Shown piece by piece: positions 1 to 13,652 of a stretch of DNA of 64,000 nucleotides (position 1 is its first letter; each line of letters starts with the position of its first letter). The notes beneath the pieces are model-generated. The model worked only from the letters and a program-made list of their open reading frames with translations. It did not search any database and had not been told where the DNA came from. The stretch covers positions 2,920,001 to 2,984,000 of the forward strand of contig JACVTC010000001.1 of the NCBI GenBank assembly GCA_016946835.1, written 5' to 3'. A program made the position numbers and the translations under genes. This stretch comes from Neocallimastix lanati (nom. inval.). Lineage: Eukaryota; Neocallimastigomycota; Neocallimastigomycetes; Neocallimastigales; Neocallimastigaceae.

Positions 1-58
1 ATATAATTATAATTATAAATATTGGTATTTATTATTAATTTCATTTTTACAAAATATA

Positions 59-743
59 TTACCATATATTGACTTGAGGTAAAGATGCACCATATTTAAT
101 TAAGACCATACTCATATTATATTGCTGTTGCATCATTAAACAATATCTGCTTCTCTTTACACCGTTAATTCCAACTCTATTAGCATTTAAACAAGGCATA
201 AATAAATTAATATATTAATATAAATTATTGTAATTATTATTAGATACATAGAATAATATATTTATATGTATCATATTTTATATTTACTTATTAATAATTA
301 TTCCCACAATTTTAACATTTCCTGTAGCTGCAGCAAAATCAAGTGGATATATAAACGGTAGTTTTGAGTATGGCTTTATTATTGAATCATTTTGAGAAGA
401 ATAATTATTTGTACCTAATTGCTCATCCATATATGTTCCATTAAGTACAGCACTTTTGTGGGTAGCAATTCTTGCTTCAACAGACTTTAATCTACCTAAA
501 TTTAAATATTGCTCAATTGGTATTGGTTGAGATACATCTGCACCATAATCAATAATTAAATTTATTAATTTTTCATCTCCTTTACAACATGCAATATGTA
601 ATGCTGTTAATCCATTCCATGATTGATTAATATAAGCTTTCTATAATTGTTATAGATATATTTTAATAAAAAAAAATATAATAATAATAATAAAATAAAA
701 TAATGAAATAAATTTTTTTATTTTATAAGTATGAATAATAAAT

Positions 744-786
<43 letters not shown>

Positions 787-2255
787 AATATGAAAAATAA
801 AATAAAATAAATACAAATTAAAAATTATAATAATGTAATGAAATAATAATAATTCTCTAAAAAAAGTTGTTAAGTAAAATTTATTAATAAAATTATAAAA
901 TTTTTTTCTTTCTAATGTTTTATATATATAATTAATTTATTCATTAATAAATAAATTAAAATTATATCTTACTCTTATCATAACTTTAATAACATTTTCT
1001 AATCCAAGGGCAACAGCTAATAGAAAATAGGATGGTAAATTTACTTTAGTATCGTTACTCATTTGAATTTCAAAAATTGGTAAATTAATATTAGGAGGAA
1101 ATCCCTTATCAAGCATTGACAAAACCACAGGTTCTAAGTTATTTAACATTGCTTTAACAAATATATTATTAGCTTCAGAAAAATTTCTTTTTCTTAAAGT
1201 ATTTGTTGATAATTCTTCTATAATTGTACAAGCTTGTTGAACTCTACGATCATGTACAGCTAATTTCAACAAATGTAAATTTTCTATATAAAAGTAGTCA
1301 AATTTTATATATTTCACCATTAAACAATAATTAATTAAAATTATAAAAATAATATAATTAAAATTACATTATACATAAATTACATAATTACAAATATTTA
1401 CCTTCTTTACTTTTCCTCGATTTTTTCTTTGAAAGAAATGCATTTATACGATTCATTGTCCTTGATTTAGGTTTAATAGTATATTCTATATTCATATATT
1501 TATTGAATTCAATAATTTAATAAATAATATTATTATTAATATCTTTTATATAATGAAATATTTATTTTGAATTACCTTTTTTGCCTCTTTGTACCTCTTT
1601 TGGTAAAGGCTTAATTTTTCCTTCTTGAATTAATTTATTTGAATGTTTTTGAAGTTGACATAAAATTACTCTTTGCCGTTGAGGATGGGTATCACTATAT
1701 TTAAAATCACTATAAGAAATAATACTTTCAGAAAATTTTGCCACTCCTACTTGTTTTCTTGGGGTATAGACTCCAGAGGATGTTGTATTATAAGCAGAAG
1801 AATAAGTAGAAACTGAAGAAGTTTCATCTTCATGAAATTGAGGTAAACTTGTTATTTTTCTTATATTAGTTTCCGAAGTAGAAGAATATTTTTGATTATA
1901 ATAAACACTTGCACTTGATATTGACTTTTTAAAATTAGAGTCGACTTTGAAAATTTATTATTATATTTTATTTAAATGTAAATTTATTTAAAGAAAATTT
2001 ATTATTATATTTATTTAAATGTAAATTTATTTAAAGAAAATTTATTATTATATTTATTTAAATGTAAATTTATTTAAAGAAAATTTATTATTAAATTTAT
2101 TTAAATGTAAATTTATTTAGAGAAAATTTATTATTATATTTTATTTAAATGTAAATTTATTTAAATTAACATTAAATATTTAAATTATATTAAATTGTAT
2201 CATTATATAATGTAAATATATTGATTAATCTCATTAATATTTTACCTTTATCCAT
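59..2255 (-). CDS. Ankyrin-repeat protein, six exons, 414 residues
   Basis: The spliced model runs from 2255 to 59 through exons 2246-2255, 1576-1944, 1402-1485, 973-1283, 288-640 and 59-176. Every junction is GT-AG and all phases agree. The N-terminal 150 or so residues are Ser/Thr-rich and basic, including RINAFLSKKKSRKSKE, with no recognised domain. The rest reads as ankyrin-type helical repeats: LHLLKLAVHDRRV, then GLTALHIACCKGDEKLINLI followed by DYGADVS, then PLDFAAATGNVKIVGIII, and finally KYGASLPQVNIW before the stop. Ankyrin repeats normally mediate protein binding, so no specific partner can be named. The first exon codes only three residues and one base (ATG GAT AAA G); it was chosen because it supplies the phase-1 donor needed by the next exon, and an in-frame stop lies just upstream of that exon. 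Intron 1 holds a 43-bp tandem repeat and intron 4 a long poly-T run. The architecture is well supported. The tiny first exon is the least certain part. Confidence 0.8.
1949..2165. repeat. Tandem repeat, about five 43-44 bp units, in intron 1 of the ankyrin gene
   Basis: Five near-identical head-to-tail units, each beginning AAAATTTATTATTATATTTA and carrying AAATGTAAATTTATTTAAAG, differ by only a few substitutions or T insertions. The array lies wholly within the intron 1945-2245. Confidence 0.85.
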
Positions 2256-3409
2256 TTTTATAAATTGTTTTGTTTTTTAATATTCTGAGGGGAAAAAAAG
2301 AAAAGAAAAAGAAATTACTTTGATTTTATTAGAAAATTAATTTATTTTCATTACACTTTGTAAAATAAAGTTTTGTTTTATTTTTTTTTATACTTTTTTG
2401 TTTCGATTATAAATATACTATTTTCTTTTAATTTATTTAATATTTAATTAAATAAATATAAATAATTGAACAATATAAACAAATTTTACCGATATTTTAA
2501 AAAGAATTAAAATATTTATATTTATATATAGATATATTTTTATTTTTTTTTTTTTTTTTTTTATAATTATTGTATTTGTATTTCAAAATTATCTTTTAAT
2601 TATAGTAAACTTTTATATTTATTAATATAAATTAAAATATAATAAAATCAAATCATAAATAATAAATATTTATTTTAATTTATATAATAATTATTGAAAT
2701 TATCAAAATTTCATCATACTATATTCTATTAATAATACTTGTTTATTGTTAGATACTATAATAGACTGCGTTATATTTATTTATTTATGTATATATTTAT
2801 ATAAAGTAACTTTAAATATTTATTTATTTATTTATTTTTAATTATTATTATTTTTTTTTATAATTTTTGCTTTTCAAATAAATATTTAAATACAAAATAA
2901 GTTAACAATAAGTCTGCAAATTTATAATTTAAAAAATGAACAAAATTAATAATGAATTACTAAAGAAATTTTTATATTCTTGAAAATGTTTAATAGAGTT
3001 ATAAAAACAGTTATTACTGTAATTATTACACTTTTGAATAAATTATTTAAACTCTTTTAACGTTAAAATTACAGTTCAAATAACTTATAATTTAATTAAT
3101 AAATAAATAAATAAATAATTTATATAATTTTAACAATAATTTTACTTCAATTACTACAATTAAAACATTCAAATAAAATAAAAGTAAAGAAAAATAATTT
3201 TTTTTAATAATAATAAAATAAATAAAAAAGTTATATATAAATATATTGAAGATATTATTAAATGAATATTAAATGTTATAATTAGCAAATTATTTTTATT
3301 GTTTGATCCTATATTAATATAATATATTGTATTTCATTGTATTAAATGTATTAAATGGTTCCTAAATTTTTATTAAATATTATAAAATAATAACTAATAA
3401 GGTTTCTTT

Positions 3410-3645
3410 TTAAATATAAATCAAAGTAAATAGCAATAATAAAAAAATAAAATAAAAATAAAAAAAAAAAAAAAAGCTTAAAAATAATATGAAAGTAAAT
3501 ATATTTTTTTGTCTGTTAGATACTTTAAATTATTTATTACATATGAACAGACAGAAAAATATATATTTTTTATTATTTTATTTTTATATTAATTTTAAGG
3601 TTTTTTTTTTTTTTTTATTGCGCATTTACTTTGATTTATTTTTAT
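3410..3645. repeat. Imperfect fold-back element (MITE-like)
   Basis: The left arm (from about 3416) contains ATAAATCAAAGTAAATAGCA followed by an A-rich run. The right arm (ending about 3640) contains a poly-T run, then ATTGCGCATTTACTTTGATT, which is its reverse complement with small differences. An inner pair, AATATATTTTTTTGTCTGTT near 3500-3517 and AACAGACAGAAAAATATATA near 3546-3565, continues the same symmetry. The loop is about 30 bases. No ORF is present. It could be a miniature inverted-repeat element or a chance product of local inverted duplication. Confidence 0.55.
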
Positions 3646-3715
3646 AGTATTACAATTATGGTAATTTCTTTAATAAAATATTGATAGTTAAAAACAAATT
3701 CCATGAAATCATCTC

Positions 3716-3818
<103 letters not shown>

Positions 3819-4934
3819 TTCATGTAGTTCAGGTTGGATAATAAAAATTAATATAATACATAAATACATTGAAATATAGTTTGTATAGTTTGTATTAATT
3901 TTTTAATAATAATATCTTACATCTCTACATTTAAATTTATTTTAAAATTTACATTAGAAATAAGCATAAAAAAAAACATTATAATGAATATCTTTCAATA
4001 AAAATATAAAAGTGTTGGTTTAGATGTCATATAAATTGCTTATTTTTTTTTTTTTTTTTTTGATATAAATAAATAGATAAATGTAAATAAAAATATGTAT
4101 TAATCAAATTCTTTTTTTCTCTATTTTTTTTTTTTTTTTTTGAGGTATAATATTTTTCTTATATATTATTTATATAAATTAATAAATGATATAATTCTTT
4201 TTCAAATAAATAATTATTCAGGATAATAATTATTTTCATATTAAGGAACTTAAAATAATTAAATAAAAGAATTACAAATATATAAAATATTAAAGTTCAT
4301 AATAAGAAGTTAAATAGTTTTTTATTTCAATTACAAATTTATATAATTTTTTTTTATTTTTATATTCATTTAACTAATTATCGTTGTGAGTGACAAAAAG
4401 AACCATTAATAATTAATAGTAATAATAATATTTTCATGATTTTATATAAAACAAATTTAATAAAGAATAATAATAATATATAAAGAATTAATACAGGATA
4501 ATAATGAAAAAATTATGTATATAATTATTAATTTTTAAGAATATTTATTTATTTGATTGTTTATTTATTTATTTTTGCCATATGAAAGTATATTATAAAA
4601 AAATATATATATATTTAAGTTGTGTAACTTCAATTTAATATATAGAATTACACCAAAAATATTAAATTTCATTATTTATTGAAATTAGTGGTCCTAATGT
4701 AAATTAAATTGTATATTTATAGTATTATTAAATTAGTGAATTACAATACCCAATTTTAAATTAAATGCATTAAATTCTGTTTTTTATATATATAAATAAT
4801 TTTTTTTTTTAGTATAATAAAAAATATAAATAAATAGTATGTAATATTGGTATTATTAAGTATTGAATATTATAAATAATAATAATAGAATAATTATTTA
4901 ATTCTTTTATCAATAATATATTATCCCATTTTAT

Positions 4935-5370
4935 ATACTATTTATTTATTTATTATTTATTATTTATTATTTAATAATAAATATTCTTATTTTTATTCTT
5001 ATTTAATATTTAATACTAATTATTTATTAATAATTATTTATTATTTGTTATTATTTATTATTTAATTATTATTTATTATTTATTATTTATTATTTATTAT
5101 TTATTATTTATTATTTATTATTTATTATTTATTATTTACTATTTATTATTTACTATTTATTATTTATTATTCATTATTTATTATTTATTATTCATAATTC
5201 ATTATTCATTATTCTATATTTATTATTTATTATTTATTATTTATTATTCATTATTTATTTATTATTTATTATTCATTATTTATTCATTATTTATTCATTA
5301 TTTATTATTTATTATTTTATTATTTATTATTTATTATTTATATTATTTATTTATTATTTATTTATTGTTT
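4935..5370. repeat. Degenerate TTATTTA heptamer repeat field
   Basis: Long stretches have a seven-base period (TTATTTA), interrupted by TTCATTA and TTACTA variants and occasional phase shifts. The field spans about 430 bases with no coding potential. Confidence 0.8.
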
Positions 5371-5689
5371 AAAATGGAAGTGGCAAAGCTGAATAGTGTT
5401 CTAAAGGTATTAATGATGGAAGGTCACTGGTATATATAATCTTTAAAAAACATTTAATGGAATAATTTTTTTTAACTTTTATAACGAAAAATATGTCCCT
5501 TCTTTTATGTTAGATTCATTTAATGAACTCTATTTATTTATCCATCTATCTATTTATTTTTTTACCCATTAATTCAAAAATGAAATTTTAATTATTTAAT
5601 TATTTGTTAAATTTAATTAAATTTTTAAAAAAATTTTTCATTTCACATTACACATTTTAAAAAATATAACTTTGTTATATAATTTCATA

Positions 5690-5945
5690 TCATATTTTAA
5701 TAATATTTTAAATCATTAAAGAAATATATATAACGTTCCATATATTGTTTAAAAATAACTATAAAAGAAAAAACAGTGATATTTATTAAATATGTATCAT
5801 TTAGGAAATAATATTATTTAATTCTATTATTTTTATATTATTTATTATATTTTTAACAATATTTTAGATCATTGAAGATATGTATATAAAGTTCCATATA
5901 TTGTTTAAATAAAACTAAAAAAAAAAAAAAACAAGAATATTTATT
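5690..5945. repeat. Direct duplication of about 100 bp
   Basis: Two copies, about 5690-5795 and 5845-5945, share the order AATATTTTA, ATCATT(A/G)AAGA, GTTCCATATATTGTTTAAA, AACTA(A)AA and an A-rich run ending near ATATTTATT. They have diverged by several substitutions and one-base gaps. Confidence 0.7.
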
Positions 5946-7135
5946 TATGTTAATTATTAATTTATGTAATTAAAAATTCCTAAATTTAATTATTATTTGC
6001 AAAATATATTTAAATACTAACAAAATATATACATCTACATAATTGTATTTAATCAGTTGAAAAGTATAATACTCTATGCTAAAATTATAGCATTTTTAAT
6101 ATTTTTTATTATTAATCTTTATTAATATTACATCAAAATATGTATAAAGTTTAATTTAATTTTTAATTATTAAATATTTTTATCTATAATCTATTAATAA
6201 CTAATTATTATGATTCTAATATTTTTTTTTTTTACTAATGATTAAATATTCTATTTTTCTTTAAAAAAACTATATTTTTAATTTTGTTTTATAATATTAA
6301 TAAATTTATACATTGCTAATGCTTTGTAAAAAACTAAAGAAAATAAATTTACTAAATACATTTTTATTCTCAGTTACATAAGGCAATAATTCTTTGTTCG
6401 ATGTTTTTTCCTTTTAACTATTATAATAAAATAAAAAATTTATATAATAAAATTAAAATTAAAATTAAAATATATATATTAATAATAAATAATATAAAAT
6501 ATATTTTAAAAAAAAAAATTAAATTTACTAAATAAAACTTTATTACAAATTTTTTAAATATACTAAATAAGATTTAATTTAATTATTATAAATTAAATAA
6601 TATTTTATTTCAAATTATTAAATTTAATAATATTTATATATTCATTCGCTCATTTATTTATTTATATATTCCTTTTATCCTTGGCTTTTATTTATTTATT
6701 TATTTATTTATTCATTCATTCATTCATTCATTTTTTTTAGGTTATTGTTAAAAAATTTTAAATATATTTAATATATTTATTTAACATCTTATTATGTATA
6801 ATGAACATCAATAATAAAAAAAAGTATTAATTAAAAATGAATTATGTAAAACAAATATTATAAATATAATATGAATTCCTATATAAAAACATATTATTTT
6901 CACTGTTAATGAATATTTTATTGAAAGAGTAAAAAAATTCAATTCAATCGTTTTTCTATTTATAGACTATTATTGTATAATTAATTTTTGATATTAATTT
7001 AATTTGTTTATTTTAACTTAATTAATACACTATAATATTTTATATTTTTAAAAATTTTTTATATTATATATTCCTTCATTTTTATTGATATTTTTATGTT
7101 ATTAATTTTTTTTTAATAATATCTTTATAATTATT

Positions 7136-7295
7136 ATAAAATATATTATTTATTATTTCTAGGTATTATATTGAAAATTAAATTACATAAAATATATTGT
7201 TATTTATTATTTCTAGCTATATTGAAAATGAAAAAAAAAAATTATATAAAATATATATTATTTATTATTTCTAGCAATATTGAAAATTAAAAAAG
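7136..7295. repeat. Tandem repeat, three units of about 52-56 bp
   Basis: Three consecutive units carry the core ATTTATTATTTCTAG followed by ATATTGAAAAT(T/G)AAA and then ATAAAATATAT. Units differ by short insertions. Confidence 0.75.
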
Positions 7296-8889
7296 TTTAA
7301 CTTTAATATTAAGGTCATTCATAGAAAAATATAAATAATATTAAAAAATTTTTATTTCAATAAACAAAGTTTTTAAAGTTAATTTATATAATGTAATAAT
7401 AATTATAGTAATGGGTATTTAACAAATTTTTTGGTGATATTATGTATAGAAAATTAAAACATATGTACTTATGGTATTAACTATTAAAAATGTATGTTCA
7501 TATATAGAAATAGTATTATGCATTTTTTTTTTTTTTTTAGTAAAAATAAAATAAAATGTAAACTTTAATTTCATTTACCTTTTTTTAAAAAATAAATTAA
7601 CAAATATAATAAAGTTTCAATTTTATTATATTTAATATATATTTTGTTTTGAAAATTATAAAATATATAAATTTTAAAATATAAATCTTATTAATAACAC
7701 ACATTAAAAATATTAATAACACACATTAAAAATCTATCTTATAAAATTATATATTAATAAAGAAATAAAAAAAATTATATATATATATATTAATAAATTT
7801 TAAATTATATATTAAATATAAAATAAATATTTTATTTACTTACAATTATTACATTTACTATATATAAAAATAATAAAATAAAATAAAACTTATTTTTTAT
7901 TACATGAATTATTAAATAAATAAAAGAATAAATTTAAATTATATAGTTTTAGCTTTTTTATATTATTATTTTCTTTTAATCTTATTTTTTTCTATTCGCT
8001 GATTTTTTTTTATTAATTTTTTTTTTTATTTTTATTTTTATTTTTTTATTTTTATTTTATTTTATTTTTTTTTTTTTTTAAATATTTATAATAATTATTT
8101 ATTAAATAAATTTTATTGTTTTATAAAAAAATAAATAAAATAAAATAAACAGGTAGAAGAGAGAAATATATAGAATGGATCATATATGAAATATATATGA
8201 AAAATAGATAAAAAAAAACTTTTAATAATATTCTTCATAGTAATATACAATTTATTATTTTCGAGAAAATAATAAAATTTTAATATAAAAGTCAAATATA
8301 GTGAAAAATTCATTACAAAAAAGAAAGAAATATTAAGAAATATTTTAATTTTATTAATATCAAATTAAAATATAATAAAATAATAAAATATTATAAAAAC
8401 TACCAAAAATATTATCAAGAAACTCTTCAATATTACCATAATACTATAATTATATAAGAAAAAAAATTTTTTTAAAAAATATTATTAGATACTATATTAA
8501 TCTATTTATTAATAGAAAAACTTATTCAAGTTTTATATAACAAATATTGATACATAACACAATATCTTTTTTTTTTTTTTTTATTTTTATTTTTTTTATT
8601 TATTAATTTATTATTATTATTATTATTAAGTGTATCACACGTAATATATAAGTTTTATTATATCATATAACATTTTTGGAGAAATTTAAGATATATGTAA
8701 AAATATATATATATATATGTGAATGTATGAATATATATATATAATAATATAATAATATAATATAGACACTTTTATTTTACTTTTATTATATATTTTTTAT
8801 TTATTGGTTTGGGTATAAAAATATTTTACTTTTGAAAAAAAAAAATAAAAAATAATAAAAAAAAAAAGCTTATTAAAAAAACATAAAAT

Positions 8890-11888
8890 ATGCCACAAAT
8901 TGATGCAGAAACATCGAATGAAAATCTTAAAAATAACGCTGAAGCTGAATATACCACAAAAGCTGTAACAAAAATGGCAGCACCAAATACAGGCTCAGCA
9001 ATGCCACATCAACATCATAATAATCAAAATCAAACTAGACATGGTGAAAACAGAGCTGATGGCTCACATCATCATAGTAGTAGAAGAGAAGTTACAGGAA
9101 ATAATATTGTTGGAAATCATTTTAAGATTGGTAGAAGAATTGGAGAGGGTAGTTTTGGTATTATTTATGATGGTAAGTAAAATTATTATTCTAATTAGAA
9201 TAATATTAATGAAATATATCTTAGTTAAATAAAAATAAAATAAAATAAAATAAAAAAGAAAAAAACTATGCGATGAAATGCATAAAAACAGAATATTGTG
9301 CAATAATGCGTTGGAATGAACGAACGCATATATTACAATATACATATTGGATGAATGTTTGTTCTGTTATTAATATTACGATAATAGAATATTTCATCAT
9401 CATCATTATTAATATTATTTTAATGAAATATCTCATTAAAATTTTTTAATATTAAATAACCATTTTTTTTTTTCTTTTTTCATTATTAAAAATATATGAC
9501 CATAATATATTATAATAATAATAATTACAAACCAAAAAATAATATAAAAAAAAAAATTCAAAATAAAAAGGTATTGATACCACAACAAATAAACATGTTG
9601 CTATTAAATATGAATCAAAAAAGAGTGAAGCTCCCCAATTAAAAGATGAATATAAAACATATAAACTTTTACAAGGATTTAGTAAATATTCTACTTTTTT
9701 TTTTTAATATATAACATATGTATTCTTTGATAAGCAAAAAAAGAAAGAAAAAAATAATTTTTTTTTTTTTTTTTTTTTTAATTATTATTAAATATTTTAT
9801 TATACCATATTCTATTTAATTAAAAATAGCTGGTATACCAAATGCCTATTATTTTGGTTCTGAAAGTATGTATAATATTTTAGTTATTGATTTGCTTGGA
9901 CCATCACTTGAAGATATGTTTGATACCTGTAACAGAAAATTTTCTGTTAAAACTGTTTGTCTTGCAGCTAAACAAATGGTAAAATTAATATATTTTATTA
10001 ATATATTAATATATATATACTATAATATAAATATATATATATTTATTTTTATTTTTATAATAATTTACCAATTGAAAATTATATAAAATATATATATGCA
10101 TATATGCATGTATAATTTAAAGTTCTTTTTTTTTTTCAAATTATTATTATTATTGCTATTGCTATTATTTTTTTTAATTTTGATTTATAATTAATTAATA
10201 TCATAAAATTCTTTTATTTAATCACTATTATTAATAATTTTATTGAAATATTTTAATTATTAAAATATTAACATTATTAAAATATCATTATTATTAAAAT
10301 TATTATTATTAAAATTATTATTATTAAAATTATTATATTATGTTTTGTTATTGTTAATTTATAGTTATGTCGTGTGCAATCTGTTCATGAAAAATCTTTA
10401 GTTTATCGTGATATTAAACCAGATAATTTCTTAGTTGGTAGAATTCCTCCTTACGTAGATACATCTTCAAATCCATCATTAGATAAAGATGTTAATTCAA
10501 TATTAAAAAATCACTCAAAAGAACATCCACATCCAGCTAGTCAAATATATTTAATTGATTTTGGTATGGCGAAATTTTATAGAGATCCAAAAACTTTACA
10601 ACATATACCATATAAAGAAAAAAGAAGTCTTAGTGGTACTGCAAGATATATGAGTATTAATACCCACTTGGGTAGAGAACAAAGTAGACGTGATGATTTA
10701 GAAGGTTTAGGCCATGTTTTAATGTATTTCTTAAGAGGTTCATTACCATGGCAAGGTATGAAAGCTGCTACAAATAAACAAAAATATGAAAAAATTGGTG
10801 AAAAGAAACGTACTACACCAATTAAAGAATTATGTGATGGTTTTCCAGGTAAAAATACTAAAATTAAATTAATAATATTTTGTGAAACTCAAAAAAAAAA
10901 AAAAAAAACTTTTAATTTGTCTATTTTATTATTCATTAACAAATAAAAATTACTAATACTATTATATATTAAATATATAATAAATATATAAATTTTAATA
11001 CTATTATTTATAGAGGAATTTGCGATATATATGAATTATGTAAGAAAATTGGGTTTCGAGGAAACCCCAGATTACGATTATTTAAGAGGTTTATTTGATA
11101 AAGTATTACAAAGAATGGGAGAAAAAGAAGATAATGTATTTGATTGGATGATAGAATTAGAAAAGCAAAGAAATGAACTTACAAGAGTTCGTGAGAAACA
11201 AAAACCAAATACTGGTAATTCAAACCAACTCTTACATCCCCAACAACAACCACAAAAGGCATCTAATTTATCAGTTCCAGGAAATGCAGTTAATGAAAGT
11301 ATGACACAAAATGCATCAATGCAAGTTTTAAGAGGTGGTGTAGATTCAGTAGATGAAATGGCTAATGCTTCAAATAGTCAAAATTTAGTAGATAGTCAAC
11401 CAATTAATCCACATAAAGAAGTAAATATAAACTCTCCTTTAAATAAAGAAATAAAAATTGAATCAAGTAATCAATTAAACGAAGAAAAAAATAAAAACGA
11501 AAAAAACAATGAAAACGAAGATAGTAGTGAAAATGAAGAAGAAAAGATAGAGGAAAAGATAGAGGAAAAGATAGAGGAAAAGATAGAGGAAAAGATAGAG
11601 GAAAAAAAAGAAGAAGAAAAAAAAGAAATAGAAAAATTGGAACCAGAAATTGAAAAAAAACCAACTCTAGAACAAGAAAAAGAATTTAAACCTGAATTAG
11701 AAAAAGAACCACCTAAATCTACTCCTGCTGTAGTAACAAATGAACCTGCTGCAACAGCACAACCAACACCTGCTTCAGCTTCAGCTATAAATGCTAATAA
11801 TAATAATAATAATAATAATAATGATACACCTCCAAAGAAAAAAAGTAAAGGATTCTTCCTATTTTCATGTTGTACATCTTCAAACTAA
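8890..11888 (+). CDS. YCK: Casein kinase I, YCK (plasma-membrane) type, 633 residues
   Basis: Ser/Thr protein kinase of the CK1 family. Exons are 8890-9172, 9571-9681, 9830-9978, 10365-10848 and 11014-11888, with all phases consistent. Residues: a His/Asn-rich leader of about 75 aa, glycine loop GEGSFG (85-90), VAIK lysine K107, catalytic YRDIKPDN (D197), DFG at 246-248, and the CK1 signature [20 protein letters not shown] followed by RRDD. Helix segments after the DFG, including GSLPWQG and [16 protein letters not shown], match fungal YCK kinases. The loop between catalytic motif and DFG is some 20 residues longer than in typical CK1. The tail holds a Glu/Lys block with repeated EEKI units, an Asn run and a C-terminal [11 protein letters not shown]. 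In yeast Yck1/Yck2 a terminal Cys pair is palmitoylated to hold the kinase at the membrane, and the same is inferred here although the pair is not the very last residues. The start ATG opens the frame after an A-rich leader. YCK1 and YCK2 orthology is not resolved. Confidence 0.95.
11545..11612 (+). repeat. Tandem GAGGAAAAGATA repeat coding EEKI units
   Basis: A 12-bp unit is repeated about five times in the last kinase exon, giving successive Glu-Glu-Lys-Ile blocks. It is likely length-variable between strains. Confidence 0.85.
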
Positions 11889-12417
11889 ATTATTATTAAC
11901 TAAACTAATTAACTAATAAAAAAAATCAATTAAATTTTTTTAAAAAATAAATATTTACAAATTTACAATTTAAAGAGAAAAGAAATACTAATAATATAAT
12001 TAACATAATAATTATAATTTATTTATAAATATTTATATAAATATTATTAAAAAAAATTAAAAGTAAAGATAAAAATAAAATAAATATTATTATAAAACAA
12101 ATAAAAATAAAAAAAAAAAAAAATATATCTAAAGAAGGATTTAGTTTAATTTTTTTTTATTAAATTTTCCCTATCATACACAAATACATAATAATTTAAT
12201 TAGATAATTTAATTAGATACTAAATTAATATATATAATATTGATTAAATATTGTTTAAATAGTATACAAAAAAAAATATAAAAAATGCAATTTTTAAAAT
12301 TTTTATTATATATATATATAATTAAAAATGTATATAAAGAGTATAAGTTTTGATATAATCAAATTTATATGATTAATTTATATTTATTAAAATCATTACA
12401 ATCCATTAATAAAGAAG

Positions 12418-12458
<41 letters not shown>

Positions 12459-12647
12459 ATAAAATAAAATAAAAATAAGATAATACTTATAATAATGATA
12501 ATTATAATAATAAAAAAAAAACTAACAGTTTGTGTAATAGCATAAACTAACACTGATTTAGAAAAAAAAATTATAAAATTTTGTGGTTTAATAATATATA
12601 TTATATTAGTATAATAATTATTATATTATTTTTATACAAGGGGAATC

Positions 12648-12694
12648 GTTTATTTATTCATTGGATATTTGATTGCTCCAATGAACAAATAAAT
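12648..12694. repeat. Short hairpin
   Basis: The arms GTTTATTTATTCATTGGA and TCCAATGAACAAATAAAT are nearly complementary around a loop of about 11 bases. No gene flanks it closely enough to call it a terminator. Confidence 0.5.
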
Positions 12695-13012
12695 GATTCA
12701 ATGTTAGAGGGAAAAGTTTTTATCAATGTTTTTTTTTTTTTTTTTTTACTTTATTTGAAAGAAAAATATGAAAATTACCTTTATTTCTTTACTTATTTAT
12801 CAATTTTTAAATTTTAAAAAAATATATTATTAAATATATTTGTATATATTCCTTTCTTGGTGAAATTATAATACAACACTGAGAAAATGAAATATTTGAA
12901 CTTTTTTTAAGAAATTTTTTTTTCAGAGTCTAATATATTCTATATACAGTTAGATTAGAGGATTACCTAATCAGCATTGTACCAGTCTCTTGTATTACTT
13001 TTTTAATTAGTA

Positions 13013-13045
<33 letters not shown>

Positions 13046-13237
13046 TATATTACTATTCCATCTATTTTGTTTAACAGAAATAGCAATAATAGTTCTTCAC
13101 AAAACAATTCTGTGGAAATTAAAATATTCAAAAATAGCTTGATATAATACTAAAAAAAATAAACAACAAAAAAAAGGCATCAACTTTTTTTTTTTAACAA
13201 TTTTATTTCATTTTATACATTTTTTATACATTTTTTT

Positions 13238-13338
13238 GGGAGTAGGGCATTTCGCCAAGTTGCATTTCGCCAAGTATGGCGTATTAGTAAAAATTTGTAT
13301 TTTAATGACACACCACTTGGCGAAATACAACTCTCCCC
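13238..13338. mobile_element. Small inverted-repeat element, copy 1 (TTTCGCCAAGT type)
   Basis: This 101-bp element is clearly richer in G+C than its surroundings. The left end reads GGGAGTAGGGCATTTCGCCA and then a second GCATTTCGCCAAGT. The right end reads CACTTGGCGAAATACAACTC followed by TCCCC, the inverse of the left end. It has no coding capacity. The pattern fits a miniature inverted-repeat transposable element, but no target-site duplication can be fixed in this AT-rich background. Confidence 0.55.
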
Positions 13339-13652
13339 ATTTTTTTTTATCTCGATATTTTAATGTATTTGTATTTTTCATTAAAATAATATTTATTTCA
13401 ATTATTTTTATAATAAATAAATAAAATAATAAAAGTATGTAATCTAAATATATGTATAATTAAATAATTAATATTTTAATTCGTTTAATAATTAATAAAA
13501 TAATGAAAAGAAATTGTTATATTATATACATATATATAATATAAAAAACTGTAATAAAAGAGGACTTTTAATTGATGTAATTTTTTTTTTAATTAAAAAA
13601 TGTATATTCATGTGGTTAGGATTTAGTATGTTTTACAAGGTGTGTTTCATTT

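Noticed and set aside
8113-8313. 66-residue Phe/Tyr/Ile-rich frame on the minus strand
   Set aside because: AT-rich chance frame with no motif and no supporting splice sites.
11404-11664. Minus-strand frame of Phe/Leu/Pro repeats
   Set aside because: Antisense shadow of the Glu/Lys repeat in the casein kinase tail.
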